A DNA stretch of 64,000 bases, from the NCBI GenBank assembly GCA_000335735.1, contig AMYY01000012.1, positions 1 to 64,000 on the forward strand, written 5' to 3'. The DNA comes from an alpha proteobacterium L41A (GTDB taxonomy: Bacteria > Pseudomonadota > Alphaproteobacteria > Caulobacterales > Caulobacteraceae). The notes under the pieces were generated by a model. It was given only the letters and a program-made list of their open reading frames with translations. It was not told the origin of the DNA and ran no database searches. The position numbers and the translations under genes are program-made. Positions 19,041-28,461 of the stretch are shown in pieces; positions within the stretch are counted from its first letter, which is position 1, and each line of letters opens with the position of its first letter.

Positions 19041-20497
19041 TGACGGGCTTTCCCGCGCCCACGCCGCTGGAATGGCGCGAGGCGGCCCAGAAGGCGCTGA
19101 AGGATCGGTCGATCGAGTCGCTGATGCATCTCGACGCCGACCAACTGGTGACGCGGCCGCTGTATGCGGGCGCGACGGGCGTGCAGCCGATCTTCGCCCC
19201 GCGTCCATCTGACTCCGAAGGCCGGGCCTGGGATCTGCGGACGCTGGTGGAGGGCGACGATGCCGAGGCGGTCAACGCCGCCGTCCTGACCGATCTGGAG
19301 AATGGCGCGGCCTCGGTGGTGCTGAAGGGGCGGGTGCTGGCGGATTCCGCGCCGCTCAGCCGGGCGCTGGAAGGCGTGGCGCTGGAGCTGGCGCCGGTCG
19401 CGCTGGATGCAGGGATCGACGGGCCGGATGCGGCCAATGCCCTGGCGGTCGTCGCCAAGGGCTCTCCGCGCGCCAAGCTACGATTTCATATGGACCCGGT
19501 CTCGGCCTTCGCCGAGGCGGGCGGGGCGCCGCGTTCGGTGGAAGAGCATCTGAGCCTGGCGGCCAATACGGCGGCGCGTCATGCGGGCGCCTATCCCGAC
19601 GCGACCTTCTTCATGGCCAGCGGCCGGGTCGCACACGAGGCGGGTGGATCGGCGGCGCAGGAGCTGGCCTTTGCGGCGTCCAGCGTCGTGGCCCATGTGA
19701 AGACGGCGGTCGAGGCCGGGATGGCGGTCGAGGCGGCTTTGCGCGGCATCGTTGTCGGCCTGTCGGTCGATGCGGAATATTTCGACAGCCTGGCCAAGGT
19801 GCGGGCCATGCGGCTGATCTGGGCCAGCCTGGCGAAAGCGTTCGACGTGGATGTTCCGGCGGTGATCGAAGCGCGCTCGTCACGGCGAATGCTGTCGGCG
19901 CGCGATCCCTGGCCCAATCTGCTGCGGCTGACGGCGGCGGGCTTCGCCGGCGCGGTAGGCGGGGCGGACGTGGTTGTGCTGGACGGCTTCACGCGCGCGA
20001 CCGGGCGGTCCGACGCCTTCGCCCGGCGACAGGCGAGGAACACCCAGCTGGTCCTGATGGAAGAGGCCAATCTGGGTCGGGTCGACGATCCGGCCGCCGG
20101 CTCCTGGTATCTGGACGCCCGGACGCGGGACCTGGCTGAGGCCGGCTGGGCCGAGTTTCAGATGATCGAGGCCGAGGGCGGTCTGGTCGAGGCCCTGAAG
20201 GGGTCGGTGATCCAGCCCCGCATCGCCCGCGCCCGCGCGGTTCGCGAGGCCGCGCTGACGAACGGCGCGGCGCAGATCATCGGCGTGACCAAATATGTGG
20301 ATCCTGAGCCCCGTCTGGCGCCGGTTGAATCTGATCGTCCTTCCGGGGCGCCCGAAGAGCGAACCCGGAACCCAGGACCGCATCTCGAACCCCTGGGTTC
20401 CGGGTTCTCCGCTTCGCGTAGCCCCGGAATGACGGATAGGGTGGAACCGCTGGTCCCGATCCGGTTTGCCGCCGCCTTCGAGGAGGCGGCTCAATGA
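19040..20497 (+). CDS. mutA: Methylmalonyl-CoA mutase small (beta) subunit, with in-frame repeat
   Basis: 485-residue small subunit of the heterodimeric methylmalonyl-CoA mutase; structural partner of the B12-binding subunit. The TIM-barrel-like domain covers about residues 20-425, with typical stretches [12 protein letters not shown] and [17 protein letters not shown]. It is shorter than many MutA proteins because the degenerate C-terminal B12-like domain is absent. Residues about 433-465 are encoded by a palindromic repeat element inserted without breaking the frame. GTG at 19037 or ATG at 19040 could be the start; I give the ATG. The stop overlaps the next gene's ATG. Confidence 0.88.
   Translation: MTGFPAPTPLEWREAAQKALKDRSIESLMHLDADQLVTRPLYAGATGVQPIFAPRPSDSEGRAWDLRTLVEGDDAEAVNAAVLTDLENGAASVVLKGRVLADSAPLSRALEGVALELAPVALDAGIDGPDAANALAVVAKGSPRAKLRFHMDPVSAFAEAGGAPRSVEEHLSLAANTAARHAGAYPDATFFMASGRVAHEAGGSAAQELAFAASSVVAHVKTAVEAGMAVEAALRGIVVGLSVDAEYFDSLAKVRAMRLIWASLAKAFDVDVPAVIEARSSRRMLSARDPWPNLLRLTAAGFAGAVGGADVVVLDGFTRATGRSDAFARRQARNTQLVLMEEANLGRVDDPAAGSWYLDARTRDLAEAGWAEFQMIEAEGGLVEALKGSVIQPRIARARAVREAALTNGAAQIIGVTKYVDPEPRLAPVESDRPSGAPEERTRNPGPHLEPLGSGFSASRSPGMTDRVEPLVPIRFAAAFEEAAQ
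20341..20429. repeat. Palindromic repeat element inside mutA coding sequence
   Basis: Nested inverted repeat within mutA. The outer arms TTCCGGGGC (20341-20349) and GCCCCGGAA (20421-20429) and the perfect 15-bp inner arms GAACCCGGAACCCAG (20361-20375) and CTGGGTTCCGGGTTC (20393-20407) would form a long hairpin. Weaker similarity extends a few bases beyond on both sides. The arms look like a dispersed intergenic palindrome, yet it is translated here as part of the protein. Confidence 0.9.
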
Positions 20498-22653
20498 GTT
20501 TCCCCGACTTCAACAAGATCGCCCTGAACCTCGATGCGACGGGGCAGGGGCCGACGCGCGATCCTTGGCTGACGCCCGAGGGGCTGACGGTCGAGACCGC
20601 CTATGGTTCCGACAGCACGGACGCGCTGGATCATCCGCATGGCCTGCCGGGGTTCGCGCCGTTCGTGCGCGGTCCGTATCCGACCATGTATGCGGGCAAT
20701 CCGTGGACCATCCGGCAATACGCCGGCTTCTCGACCGCCGAGGAGTCCAACGCCTTCTATCGCCGCAACCTGGCGGCCGGTCAGAAGGGGCTGAGCATCG
20801 CCTTCGATCTGGCGACGCACCGGGGCTATGACAGCGACCACCCGCGAGTGAAGGGCGACGTCGGCATGGCGGGCGTGGCCATCGACAGCATCTATGACAT
20901 GCGGACCCTGTTCGACGGCATTCCGCTGGACCAGATGTCGGTGTCGATGACGATGAACGGGGCGGTGCTGCCGATCCTGGCGCTGTATGTCGTCGCGGCC
21001 GAGGAGCAGGGCGTGCCGCACGCCAAGCTGACCGGGACCATTCAGAACGACATTCTGAAGGAGTTCATGGTCCGCAACACCTACATCTATCCGCCCGAAC
21101 CCTCGATGCGGATCATCGCCAACATCTTCGCCTGGACGGCGCAGGAGACGCCGAAGTTCAACTCGATCTCCATCAGCGGCTATCACATGCAGGAGGCGGG
21201 AGCCTCGGCGGATATCGAGCTGGCCTACACCCTGGCGGACGGGATCGAATATCTGCGCGCTGGCGTCGCGGCGGGCATGCCGATCGACCTGTTCGCGCCG
21301 CGCCTCAGCTTCTTCTGGGCCATCGGCATGAACTATTTCATGGAGGTGGCCAAGATGCGCGCCGGCCGTCTGCTGTGGGCCGAGGCGGTCAGGAAAGAGG
21401 GCGGGGTCGATCCGAAGTCGCTGTCCTTACGCGCCCACTGCCAGACCTCGGGGTGGAGCCTCGCCGCGCAGGACGTGTTCAACAATGTGCCCCGCACCAT
21501 GGTCGAGGCCATGGCGGCGGCGGGCGGCCAGACGCAGAGCCTGCACACCAATGCGCTGGACGAGGCCCTGGCCCTGCCCACCGACTTCTCGGCACGGATC
21601 GCGCGCAACACCCAGATCCTGTTGCAGCAGGAGACGGGGCTGACGCGCGTCATCGACCCCTGGGGCGGCAGCTTCTATGTCGAACGGCTGACCCACGAAC
21701 TGGCCGAACGGGCGCGCGCCCATATGGCCGAGGTTGAGGCCCTGGGCGGCATGGCCAAGGCGATCGAAGCCGGCATCCCCAAGCTGCGGATCGAGGAGTC
21801 CGCCGCCAAGACCCAGGCCCGGATCGACACTGGCCAGCAGACGGTGGTCGGGGTGAACAAATATCTGAACCCCGTCGTCGACGACATTCCGATGCTGAAG
21901 GTCGACAATGCGGCGGTGCTGGCCGCCCAGATCGACAAGCTAAAGCGCCTGCGCGCCGAGCGGGATCAGGCGGCGACCGATGCGGCGCTGAACGCCCTGA
22001 CCGAGGGTGCGCGCGGAAACGCCAACCTGCTGGAACTGGCGGTTCAGGCCGCCCGCGCCAAGGCGACGGTGGGCGAAATCTCCGACGCGCTGGAGGCCGC
22101 CTTCGGCCGCCACGTGGCGACGGTCCAGACCGTGTCGGGCGTATACGCCAAGGAGGCGGGGACCGACGCCCGCTTCGCCCGCGCCCGCGAGATGGTCGCG
22201 ACCTTCGTCGAGAACGACGGCGGCCCGCCGCGCATCCTGATCGCCAAACTGGGCCAGGACGGGCACGACCGGGGCCAGAAGGTCGTCGCGACCGGATACG
22301 GCGATCTGGGCTTCGACGTCACGGCCGGCAGCCTGTTCCAGACCCCGTCCGAGGCGGCTCAGGAAGCGGTCGAGAAGGGCGTTCACGCAGTCGGCGCATC
22401 GTCGCTGGCGGCAGGGCATCTGACGCTGGTGCCCGAGCTGAAGGCCGAGCTGGAGAAACTGGGCCGGCCTGACATCATGATCGTGGTCGGCGGCGTGATC
22501 CCGCCGTCCGACGTCCGGCCCCTGCTCGATATGGGCGCGGCCGCCGTTTATCCGCCCGGTTCGGCCATCGCCGATACGGCGGTCGATCTGATCGAGAAGC
22601 TGAACCAGCGTCTGGGTTACGCCCAGCCCGCCCCCGACAAGGACAAGTCATGA
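20494..22653 (+). CDS. mutB: Methylmalonyl-CoA mutase large (alpha, B12-binding) subunit
   Basis: 719-residue adenosylcobalamin-dependent mutase that isomerises (R)-methylmalonyl-CoA to succinyl-CoA. The catalytic barrel shows [46 protein letters not shown] and [13 protein letters not shown]. The C-terminal cobalamin-binding domain has the base-off histidine motif GQDGHDRG at about residues 586-593 and a [10 protein letters not shown] loop. Also named scpA in some annotations, not to be confused with the condensin-type scpA at 39.9 kb. It overlaps both its neighbours by 4 bases, and the dimer partner lies upstream. Confidence 0.96.
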   Translation: MSFPDFNKIALNLDATGQGPTRDPWLTPEGLTVETAYGSDSTDALDHPHGLPGFAPFVRGPYPTMYAGNPWTIRQYAGFSTAEESNAFYRRNLAAGQKGLSIAFDLATHRGYDSDHPRVKGDVGMAGVAIDSIYDMRTLFDGIPLDQMSVSMTMNGAVLPILALYVVAAEEQGVPHAKLTGTIQNDILKEFMVRNTYIYPPEPSMRIIANIFAWTAQETPKFNSISISGYHMQEAGASADIELAYTLADGIEYLRAGVAAGMPIDLFAPRLSFFWAIGMNYFMEVAKMRAGRLLWAEAVRKEGGVDPKSLSLRAHCQTSGWSLAAQDVFNNVPRTMVEAMAAAGGQTQSLHTNALDEALALPTDFSARIARNTQILLQQETGLTRVIDPWGGSFYVERLTHELAERARAHMAEVEALGGMAKAIEAGIPKLRIEESAAKTQARIDTGQQTVVGVNKYLNPVVDDIPMLKVDNAAVLAAQIDKLKRLRAERDQAATDAALNALTEGARGNANLLELAVQAARAKATVGEISDALEAAFGRHVATVQTVSGVYAKEAGTDARFARAREMVATFVENDGGPPRILIAKLGQDGHDRGQKVVATGYGDLGFDVTAGSLFQTPSEAAQEAVEKGVHAVGASSLAAGHLTLVPELKAELEKLGRPDIMIVVGGVIPPSDVRPLLDMGAAAVYPPGSAIADTAVDLIEKLNQRLGYAQPAPDKDKS

Positions 22654-23072
22654 TCGGCGCCCTAAACCACGTCGGCGTCGCCACGCCATCCATCGCCGAC
22701 TCGATTAAACTGTATCGCGATATCCTCGGCGCGACGAGGATCGGCGAGCCGTTCGACCTGCCGGCGCAAGGGGTGAAGGTCTGTTTCGTGGATACGCCGA
22801 CGGCCCAGATCGAGTTGATCGAACCCTATGACGACACCAGTCCCATTGTCGGCTTCCTGGCCAAGAATCCCAGGGGCGGCCAGCACCACGTCTGTTTCGA
22901 GGTCGCCGACATCCAGGCCGCCGTCGCCGAGATGCGCGCCAAGGGGACGACGATCCTGGGCACAGGCGAGCCGCGCATCGGGGCGCACGGGACGCCGGTC
23001 GTCTTCCTGCATCCGCGTGACATGGGCGGCGTGCTGATCGAGCTGATGGAGACGCCAAAAGCGGGGCACTAA
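22650..23072 (+). CDS. mce: Methylmalonyl-CoA epimerase
   Basis: 140-residue glyoxalase/VOC-fold epimerase that converts (S)- to (R)-methylmalonyl-CoA, linking the carboxylase to the mutase. The N-terminal [11 protein letters not shown], the internal [13 protein letters not shown] and the C-terminal [10 protein letters not shown] supply the metal-binding His and Glu residues of the family. Length is normal. The ATGA overlap with the mutase gene shows it is the last gene of the propionate operon. Confidence 0.94.
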   Translation: MIGALNHVGVATPSIADSIKLYRDILGATRIGEPFDLPAQGVKVCFVDTPTAQIELIEPYDDTSPIVGFLAKNPRGGQHHVCFEVADIQAAVAEMRAKGTTILGTGEPRIGAHGTPVVFLHPRDMGGVLIELMETPKAGH

Positions 23073-23124
23073 GCGGAGCCTTTGGTCAGGTTGGGCCGTT
23101 GAAGGCGAAACCAGAGGACATGAC

Positions 23125-24039
23125 ATGATGTCGCACCGCCTGACCGCATTCGTCGCCATCGCCGCCCTGACCGGCGCTGCAGCCTGCTCTCGCACCGAGC
23201 CGGAACAGCCCGCCGCCCCGGTCGAGCCAGCGGCTGCCCCTGCATCCAATGCGCCCTCGGTCGGCTACGCCTGCGAAAGCGGCGCGACGCTTCAGGTCCA
23301 GTATGTCGACAGCGACAACGCCAAGCTGACCCATCAGAACCAGACCTACGCCTTGCGTTCAGTGCAGGCCGCCAGCGGCGCGCGCTATGTCGGCGGCGGG
23401 GTGGAATGGTGGACGGCGACGCGCGATGGGCAAGAGAGCGGGACGCTGAGCCGACTGGGGCCGGACGGCACGACCGGTGTCGCGGTGCTGGAGCGCTGCT
23501 CGCGGCCGATCCCCGGCGCTGAAATGACGCCCGGACCGCTGCCGACGCCGGGCCAGACGCCGACCGAGGCGACCGGCGGGGTCTTGCCCGCTGCGCTGCC
23601 CTGCAAGGGGCCGCAACTGACGCTGGCGGCGGGCGAAGGGGATGCGGGCGCCGGAAATCGGGTCACCAACTTCAGTCTTCAGAATATCGGAACGCAGGCC
23701 TGCAGCCTGACCGGCTACCCCACCGTGACCTTGCAGGACGCGCGCGGGCGCACCCTGTCGTCCATTCGCGCCGAACAGAGCCCAGGAAGCTATTTCCGCC
23801 AAGGTCAGGCCCCGACGCCGGTCGAGCTGGCGCCCCGGGCGAAGGCCTATTTCGAAATGGCCTGGAGCGTCGTGCCTAACGAAGCCATGCAAAAGACGTG
23901 TCCCGACGCGGCTGCGATAAAGGTCACGGCGCCCAGCGATACGGCCGCCGTCAGCCTGCCGTTCTCGTTCAGCCCCTGCGGCGGCCGCATTCGCGTCAGT
24001 CCGATCCGGGCCGAGGCCAACCCGGCGCCGGCGACCTGA
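23125..24039 (+). CDS. Lipoprotein with MliC-like and DUF4232 domains
   Basis: 304-residue predicted lipoprotein. The signal ends in a lipobox-like LTGAAAC, giving Cys about 21 as the lipidation site, followed by an Ala/Pro-rich linker. Residues about 48-120 (YACESGATLQVQY ... ALRSVQAASGARYVG) resemble the MliC C-type lysozyme inhibitor fold. Residues about 155-290 (LPCKGPQLTL ... NFSLQNIGTQACSLTGYP) resemble DUF4232. A role against host or predator lysozyme is a family-based inference. Two adjacent ATGs (23125, 23128) are possible starts, with GAGGA just upstream. Confidence 0.75.
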   Translation: MMSHRLTAFVAIAALTGAAACSRTEPEQPAAPVEPAAAPASNAPSVGYACESGATLQVQYVDSDNAKLTHQNQTYALRSVQAASGARYVGGGVEWWTATRDGQESGTLSRLGPDGTTGVAVLERCSRPIPGAEMTPGPLPTPGQTPTEATGGVLPAALPCKGPQLTLAAGEGDAGAGNRVTNFSLQNIGTQACSLTGYPTVTLQDARGRTLSSIRAEQSPGSYFRQGQAPTPVELAPRAKAYFEMAWSVVPNEAMQKTCPDAAAIKVTAPSDTAAVSLPFSFSPCGGRIRVSPIRAEANPAPAT

Positions 24040-24081
24040 GGCGGGTGGAAACCGATCGAAAATCGGCGTAGGTCGCGGCCC

Positions 24082-25272
24082 ATGACCCAGAGCTTCTACG
24101 ACCGCGTCGCCGGCGAACTGTCCGAGATCGACGCCCAGGGCCTGACCAAGCCCGAACGCATTATCGCCTCGCGCCAGGGGCCTGTGATCCAGGTCGCCGG
24201 ACGCGACGTGCTGAACTTCTGCGCCAACAACTATCTTGGCCTGGCCGGCGACGAGCGCGTGACCCAGGCCGGGATGGCGGCGCAAGCGAAGTGGGGCGCG
24301 GGCACCGCGTCCGTGCGCTTCATCTGCGGCACGCTGGAGATCCACAAGGAACTGGAAGCGGCCATCGCCGCCTATCTCGGTTTCGAGGACGCCATCCTGT
24401 TCGCCGCCGCCTTCGACGCCAACGGCGGTCTGTTCGAGCCGCTGTTGGGCGAGAACGACGCGATCGTCTCCGACAGCCTGAACCACGCCTCGATCATCGA
24501 CGGGGTGCGGCTGTGCAAGGCCAAACGCTATCGGTTCGCCAACTCCGACATGGACGAGCTGGAGAGCCGGCTGAAGGAGGCCCGTGCGGCGGGCGCCCGC
24601 GACATCATCATCGCCACCGACGGCGCCTTCTCGATGGACGGCTATATCGCCAAGCTGGACGAGATCCGGGCGCTGGCCGACAAATACGACGCCTTGATCA
24701 TGGTGGACGACTGCCACGCGACAGGCTTCCTGGGCCCGCAAGGCAAGGGTTCGTTCGCCCATCACGGCGTCGACGTCGATTTCGTCACCGGCACCTTTGG
24801 CAAGGCCCTGGGCGGCGCCATGGGCGGTTTCATCTGCGCGAAGAAGTCGGTGGTCGAACTGCTGAAACAACGGGCGCGGCCCTATCTGTTCTCCAACGCC
24901 CTGGCGCCGGCCGTGTGCGGGTCCAGTCTGGAGGCGATCCGCATCGCGCAAGGGACGGAAGGCGATGTGTTGCGCACTCGTCTGTCGGCCAACGCCCATC
25001 GCTATCGCGGGGCCATGTCGGATGCGGGCTTCACCCTGTTGGACGGCGAACATCCGATCATCCCGGTCATGCTGGGCGACGCCAAACTGGCGCAGGATTT
25101 CGCGGCCCGTGCGCTGGAGCTGGGCGTCTATGTGATCGGATTTAGCTTCCCGGTAGTTCCGCGCGGCCAGGCCCGCATCCGCACACAGATGTCGGCGGCG
25201 CATACGTTCGAGCAGATTGATCAGACGGTCGAAGTGTTCACCCAGGCGGGCCGGGAGCTGGGCGTCATTTAG
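24082..25272 (+). CDS. kbl: Glycine C-acetyltransferase (2-amino-3-ketobutyrate CoA ligase)
   Basis: 396-residue PLP enzyme of the alpha-oxoamine synthase family; cleaves 2-amino-3-ketobutyrate with CoA into glycine and acetyl-CoA. Motifs: NFCANNYLGLAG, VRFICGTLEIHKELE, DSLNHASIIDG, MVDDCHATGFLG and the PLP lysine in TFGKALGGAMGG (K241). Normal length. It forms the threonine degradation pair with tdh downstream. Confidence 0.95.
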   Translation: MTQSFYDRVAGELSEIDAQGLTKPERIIASRQGPVIQVAGRDVLNFCANNYLGLAGDERVTQAGMAAQAKWGAGTASVRFICGTLEIHKELEAAIAAYLGFEDAILFAAAFDANGGLFEPLLGENDAIVSDSLNHASIIDGVRLCKAKRYRFANSDMDELESRLKEARAAGARDIIIATDGAFSMDGYIAKLDEIRALADKYDALIMVDDCHATGFLGPQGKGSFAHHGVDVDFVTGTFGKALGGAMGGFICAKKSVVELLKQRARPYLFSNALAPAVCGSSLEAIRIAQGTEGDVLRTRLSANAHRYRGAMSDAGFTLLDGEHPIIPVMLGDAKLAQDFAARALELGVYVIGFSFPVVPRGQARIRTQMSAAHTFEQIDQTVEVFTQAGRELGVI

Positions 25273-25377
25273 CCCTTTTCGCGCGCCATCGACGAAGACC
25301 AGGCGGCGAGGAGGCGTGGGGCCTCAGCCGCAGGCTTCGGGATGAACCCGGAGCCACGATTTCAGGGAGTTGAGACT

Positions 25378-26430
25378 ATGACCGACACGATGAAGGCCCT
25401 GGCCAAGACCGCGCCCGGCGTCGGCCTGGAACTGATCGACGCGCCGATCCCCGAGGCGGGGCCGGAAGACGTGCTGATCCGGGTGCATCGCACGGCCGTC
25501 TGCGGCACCGACATCCACATCTGGAACTGGGACGAATGGTCCCAGAAGAACGTCCCGACCCCGATGATCACCGGCCACGAGTTCGCCGGCGAGATCGTCG
25601 CCATCGGCAAGGACGTCAATCGCCCGCTGAAGATCGGCCAGCGTGTCTCGGCCGAGGGTCACGTCATCGACCTGAACTCGGAAGCCGCCCGCGCCGGCCA
25701 TTTCCACCTGGACCCCAAGACGCGCGGCATCGGCGTCAACCGCCAGGGGGCCTTCGCCGAGTTCGTGGTGGCGCCGGCCTTCAACGTGATCGAACTGCCG
25801 GACGACGTCCCCTATGAGATCGGCTCGATCCTCGATCCGTTCGGCAATGCGGTGCACACGGCGCAGCAGTTCGACCTGCTGGGCGAGGATGTGCTGGTCA
25901 CCGGCGCCGGGCCGATCGGCATGATGGCGGCTGCGGTTGCGCGTCACGCGGGCGCGCGCACCGTTGTCCTGACCGACATCAACGACTTCCGGCTGGAGCT
26001 GGCGCAGAAGGTCGCGCCGGGCGTTCGCACCGTGAATACGACCAAGGAAGACATCCACGATGTCATGAAGGAGCTGGGCCTGAAGGTCGGCTTCGACGTG
26101 GCGCTGGAGATGTCAGGCTCGCCCATCGCCTTCAAACAGTGCGTCGACACCCTGATCATGGGCGGCGGCATGGCGCTGCTGGGCATTCCCGGCAAGCCGA
26201 TGGAAACCGACTGGGGCGCGATCATTCTGAAGGCCCTGACGATCAAGGGCGTCTATGGCCGCGAGATGTTCACCACCTGGCGCAAGATGCTGGGCCTGCT
26301 GAAAGCCGGGCTGGACCTTAGCCCGCTGATCACGCACCGCCTGGGCTACGCCGACTACCGCGAAGGCTTCGAAGCCATGAAGTCGGGCCAGTCGGGCAAG
26401 GTGGTGCTGGACTGGGACAAGGCGGCCTGA
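25378..26430 (+). CDS. tdh: L-threonine 3-dehydrogenase lacking structural-zinc cysteines
   Basis: 350-residue medium-chain dehydrogenase that oxidises threonine to 2-amino-3-ketobutyrate for Kbl. The catalytic zinc ligands are present (CGTDIHIWNWDEW and GHEFAGE), as are DPFGNAVHTA, the NAD loop GAGPIGMMAA and the C-terminal YGREMF and SGQSGKVVLDWD. The lobe that in the E. coli enzyme holds four zinc cysteines reads GHVIDLNSEAARAGHFHLD: all four positions are Asp, Ser, Ala and Asp with no change of length. The ATG at 25378 is preferred because AGGGAG lies 8 bases upstream. Confidence 0.93.
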   Translation: MTDTMKALAKTAPGVGLELIDAPIPEAGPEDVLIRVHRTAVCGTDIHIWNWDEWSQKNVPTPMITGHEFAGEIVAIGKDVNRPLKIGQRVSAEGHVIDLNSEAARAGHFHLDPKTRGIGVNRQGAFAEFVVAPAFNVIELPDDVPYEIGSILDPFGNAVHTAQQFDLLGEDVLVTGAGPIGMMAAAVARHAGARTVVLTDINDFRLELAQKVAPGVRTVNTTKEDIHDVMKELGLKVGFDVALEMSGSPIAFKQCVDTLIMGGGMALLGIPGKPMETDWGAIILKALTIKGVYGREMFTTWRKMLGLLKAGLDLSPLITHRLGYADYREGFEAMKSGQSGKVVLDWDKAA

Positions 26431-26470
26431 GCGCTGAGACCTTTGGTCTAGGCCAGCTGGCGAGCTGCGG

Positions 26471-27037
26471 TTAGATCGGCTGCGAGCCGGAAGGCGTCAC
26501 CGCATATCGCGCGACGACGCCGTCCGGCTGGAAATCGTGTTCGGCCAGCCGGTCGAGGGACATCAGGACGCGGGTGGTGAAGGCGTCCGTGTCGCCATCC
26601 TCGATCGCCGGACGCAGCCAGTCGGTGACGACGGCGCGGGCGGGATAGGTCCCGACGGGGCCGGGAATGCTGAGCGCGACCTCAATGCCTTCCGCGACCC
26701 AGCCGGCGACGGTCACGAAGAAGTCGGGCGAGGCCAGGAAGTCGGAGCGGCGCAGGACATACAGGGTGATGACCCCGTCCTCGACGCCATCGGGACGGAC
26801 GATGACCCCGCTGCGATCCGGTCGCCAATCGTCGGACAGCTCGACCACGCGCCACAGGCAGAACCAGATGCGGCAGGTGTTCGGCCGGATCGCGTGGACC
26901 GAACAGCCCGCGCCGTCGACGCAATAGGCGCACAGCTCGCCCGTCGGCTTGGCCAGTTCCGGCAGGTTCAGCGGAATGACCCGGCAGCATTCGACGCAAC
27001 CGCCGCAGGTCCGGCCGGGGAGGAGGGGCAGGCTCAC
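26471..27037 (-). CDS. YkgJ-type cysteine-cluster protein
   Basis: 188-residue protein with the YkgJ/CxxCxxCC zinc- or iron-binding cluster: CGGCVECC at about residues 11-18, then further Cys in LCAYC, GCSVH, NTCRIWFC. The cluster is thought to bind metal; the function is unknown. The GTG start at 27037 overlaps the TGA of the upstream 72-codon gene (GTGA), which fixes the start; longer reading back to 27655 covers non-homologous sequence. The C-terminal 100 residues carry no recognised motif. Confidence 0.78.
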   Translation of the reverse strand: MSLPLLPGRTCGGCVECCRVIPLNLPELAKPTGELCAYCVDGAGCSVHAIRPNTCRIWFCLWRVVELSDDWRPDRSGVIVRPDGVEDGVITLYVLRRSDFLASPDFFVTVAGWVAEGIEVALSIPGPVGTYPARAVVTDWLRPAIEDGDTDAFTTRVLMSLDRLAEHDFQPDGVVARYAVTPSGSQPI

Positions 27038-27252
27038 CCGGCTGAACGCTCCAGCCGGGCGATGCGGCGATCCATGTCGGCGACGACGGATTCCAGCCGG
27101 GCCTGTTCGGAGGCCATGTCGATGGGCGTGCCGTCCTCGTAGGAAATCTTCGCGCCCTTGGCGATCAGGTCCAGCCGGTAGATGGCCGTGACGCGCTGCG
27201 CCTTGAAGCGTTCGAGGGCGGCGGCGGCTGCTGGATCGGGCGTCTGGCTCAT
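27034..27252 (-). CDS. Small coiled-coil protein coupled to YkgJ-type gene
   Basis: 72-residue hydrophilic protein of unknown function, predicted helical. The C-terminal part (EQARLESVVADMDRRIARLER) has heptad-like spacing suggesting a short coiled coil. It overlaps the next gene by 4 bases in the same operon. No family assigned. Confidence 0.6.
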   Translation of the reverse strand: MSQTPDPAAAAALERFKAQRVTAIYRLDLIAKGAKISYEDGTPIDMASEQARLESVVADMDRRIARLERSAG

Positions 27253-27338
27253 GCGCGTCGCTGTAGCGCATGGGGCCTTCCTGTGGAAACACGCGTTTGG
27301 CGCTGAACCGCAGATAGAATCCCTGTATCCGTCGACGG

Positions 27339-28298
27339 ATGATCGGGCGGTTTCCCATCCTGTACATCGCCGAGGCGGACGCCGAAGACGCCGTGCTGTC
27401 CTCAGGCGTGCTGGCGCATCTGGTCGAGAGCCTGCCGCACGCGACCTTCACCATCGTCGGATCGGCCGCCAGCGCGCCGCTGTTCGCCGATACGCCGCGC
27501 CTGACGAAACTGATCGTGCTGGAGCGCGAAGGCCATTTCGAATGGATCGCTCTGTGGAACCAGGTGCGGGCCACCAAATGGGGCCTGGTCGTGGACATGC
27601 GCGGCTCGGACCTGTCGGGCAAGCTGAGGCGGCACAAGCGCGCGGTGCGGGGCAAGGATCAGCCGGGCCTGCATGCGGTCGAGGCGGCGGCGGCGGTGCT
27701 GAAGCTGGAGCCGGACGAGATCCCGGCGCCGAAACTCTATGTCTCGGACGAGACGCGGGCCCAGGTCAAGGCGCTGATCCCGGCGACGGGCGGTGACGGG
27801 CCGATTCTGGCGGTCGGGCCGGGCGTGGAATGGATGGGCAAGCGCTGGCCCGCCGAACGCTACGCCAAGGTCGCGGCCAAGCTGCTGGCTGACGACGGGC
27901 CGCTGGCGCGCGGCCGTCTGATGATCGTGGGCGAGGAGATCGACCGCGAGGCGGCGCACACGATCCGCTACGCCGTGCCGCGCGCGCGGGTGATCGAGTT
28001 GCAGGGCAAGCTGACGCGCCTGCAGACGGTCGCGGCCCTGTCGACGTCGGTGCTGTACGTCGGGGCGGACTCGATCTGGACCCAGCTGGCCGTGGCCTCG
28101 GGCGTGCCGGTCGTCGCCGCCTTCGGGCCGTCGGATGAGACCGTGCGCGGACCCTGGAAGGGCGAGGCCGTGCGGGGGCCGCGGACCTATGACGAGTTCA
28201 AGACGCTGGATCCGCGCCTGAACCAGGCGATCCAGCATATGATGGACCTGCCGTGGGAGCGGGTGCTGAAGGCGGCGCAGCGGATGTTGAAACGCTGA
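27339..28298 (+). CDS. Glycosyltransferase family 9 (heptosyltransferase-like) protein
   Basis: 319-residue GT-B glycosyltransferase resembling ADP-heptose:LPS heptosyltransferases. The C-terminal donor-binding segment YVGADSIWTQLAVASGVPVVAAFGPSD matches the family pattern, and VVDMRGSDLS and VGPGVEWMGKRWPAERYAKV are the expected N- and central segments. The family's usual GDSG is GADSI here, so donor specificity may differ. It probably acts in LPS core or surface polysaccharide assembly. No LPS gene is adjacent; a palindromic repeat follows. Confidence 0.78.
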   Translation: MIGRFPILYIAEADAEDAVLSSGVLAHLVESLPHATFTIVGSAASAPLFADTPRLTKLIVLEREGHFEWIALWNQVRATKWGLVVDMRGSDLSGKLRRHKRAVRGKDQPGLHAVEAAAAVLKLEPDEIPAPKLYVSDETRAQVKALIPATGGDGPILAVGPGVEWMGKRWPAERYAKVAAKLLADDGPLARGRLMIVGEEIDREAAHTIRYAVPRARVIELQGKLTRLQTVAALSTSVLYVGADSIWTQLAVASGVPVVAAFGPSDETVRGPWKGEAVRGPRTYDEFKTLDPRLNQAIQHMMDLPWERVLKAAQRMLKR

Positions 28299-28307
28299 TC
28301 ATGTCTT

Positions 28308-28438
28308 CCGTCATCCTCGGGCTTGACCCGAGGATCGAGGGTTCCGCTGAGCGTTGGTTCCGGTAGAAGCATGGCGTCAATGCGTCGCCTGTCGCGATGC
28401 GGACCGTCCGATCCTCGGGTCAAGCCCGAGGATGACGG
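28308..28438. repeat. Long-armed palindromic repeat, copy A
   Basis: Intergenic 131-bp element with perfect 30-bp inverted arms (28308-28337 and 28409-28438), beginning CCGTCATCCTCGGGCTTGAC and enclosing a 71-bp unlike middle. A second copy lies at 52073-52182. It sits between the GT9 gene and pyrC and would form a very stable hairpin in RNA. Confidence 0.93.
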
Positions 28439-28461
28439 AGTGAGAGAAAGGACCCCGCCCC

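Noticed and set aside
26437-26449. AGACC-TTT-GGTCT hairpin after tdh
   Set aside because: A stem of only 5 bp and no T-tract is too weak to call a terminator.
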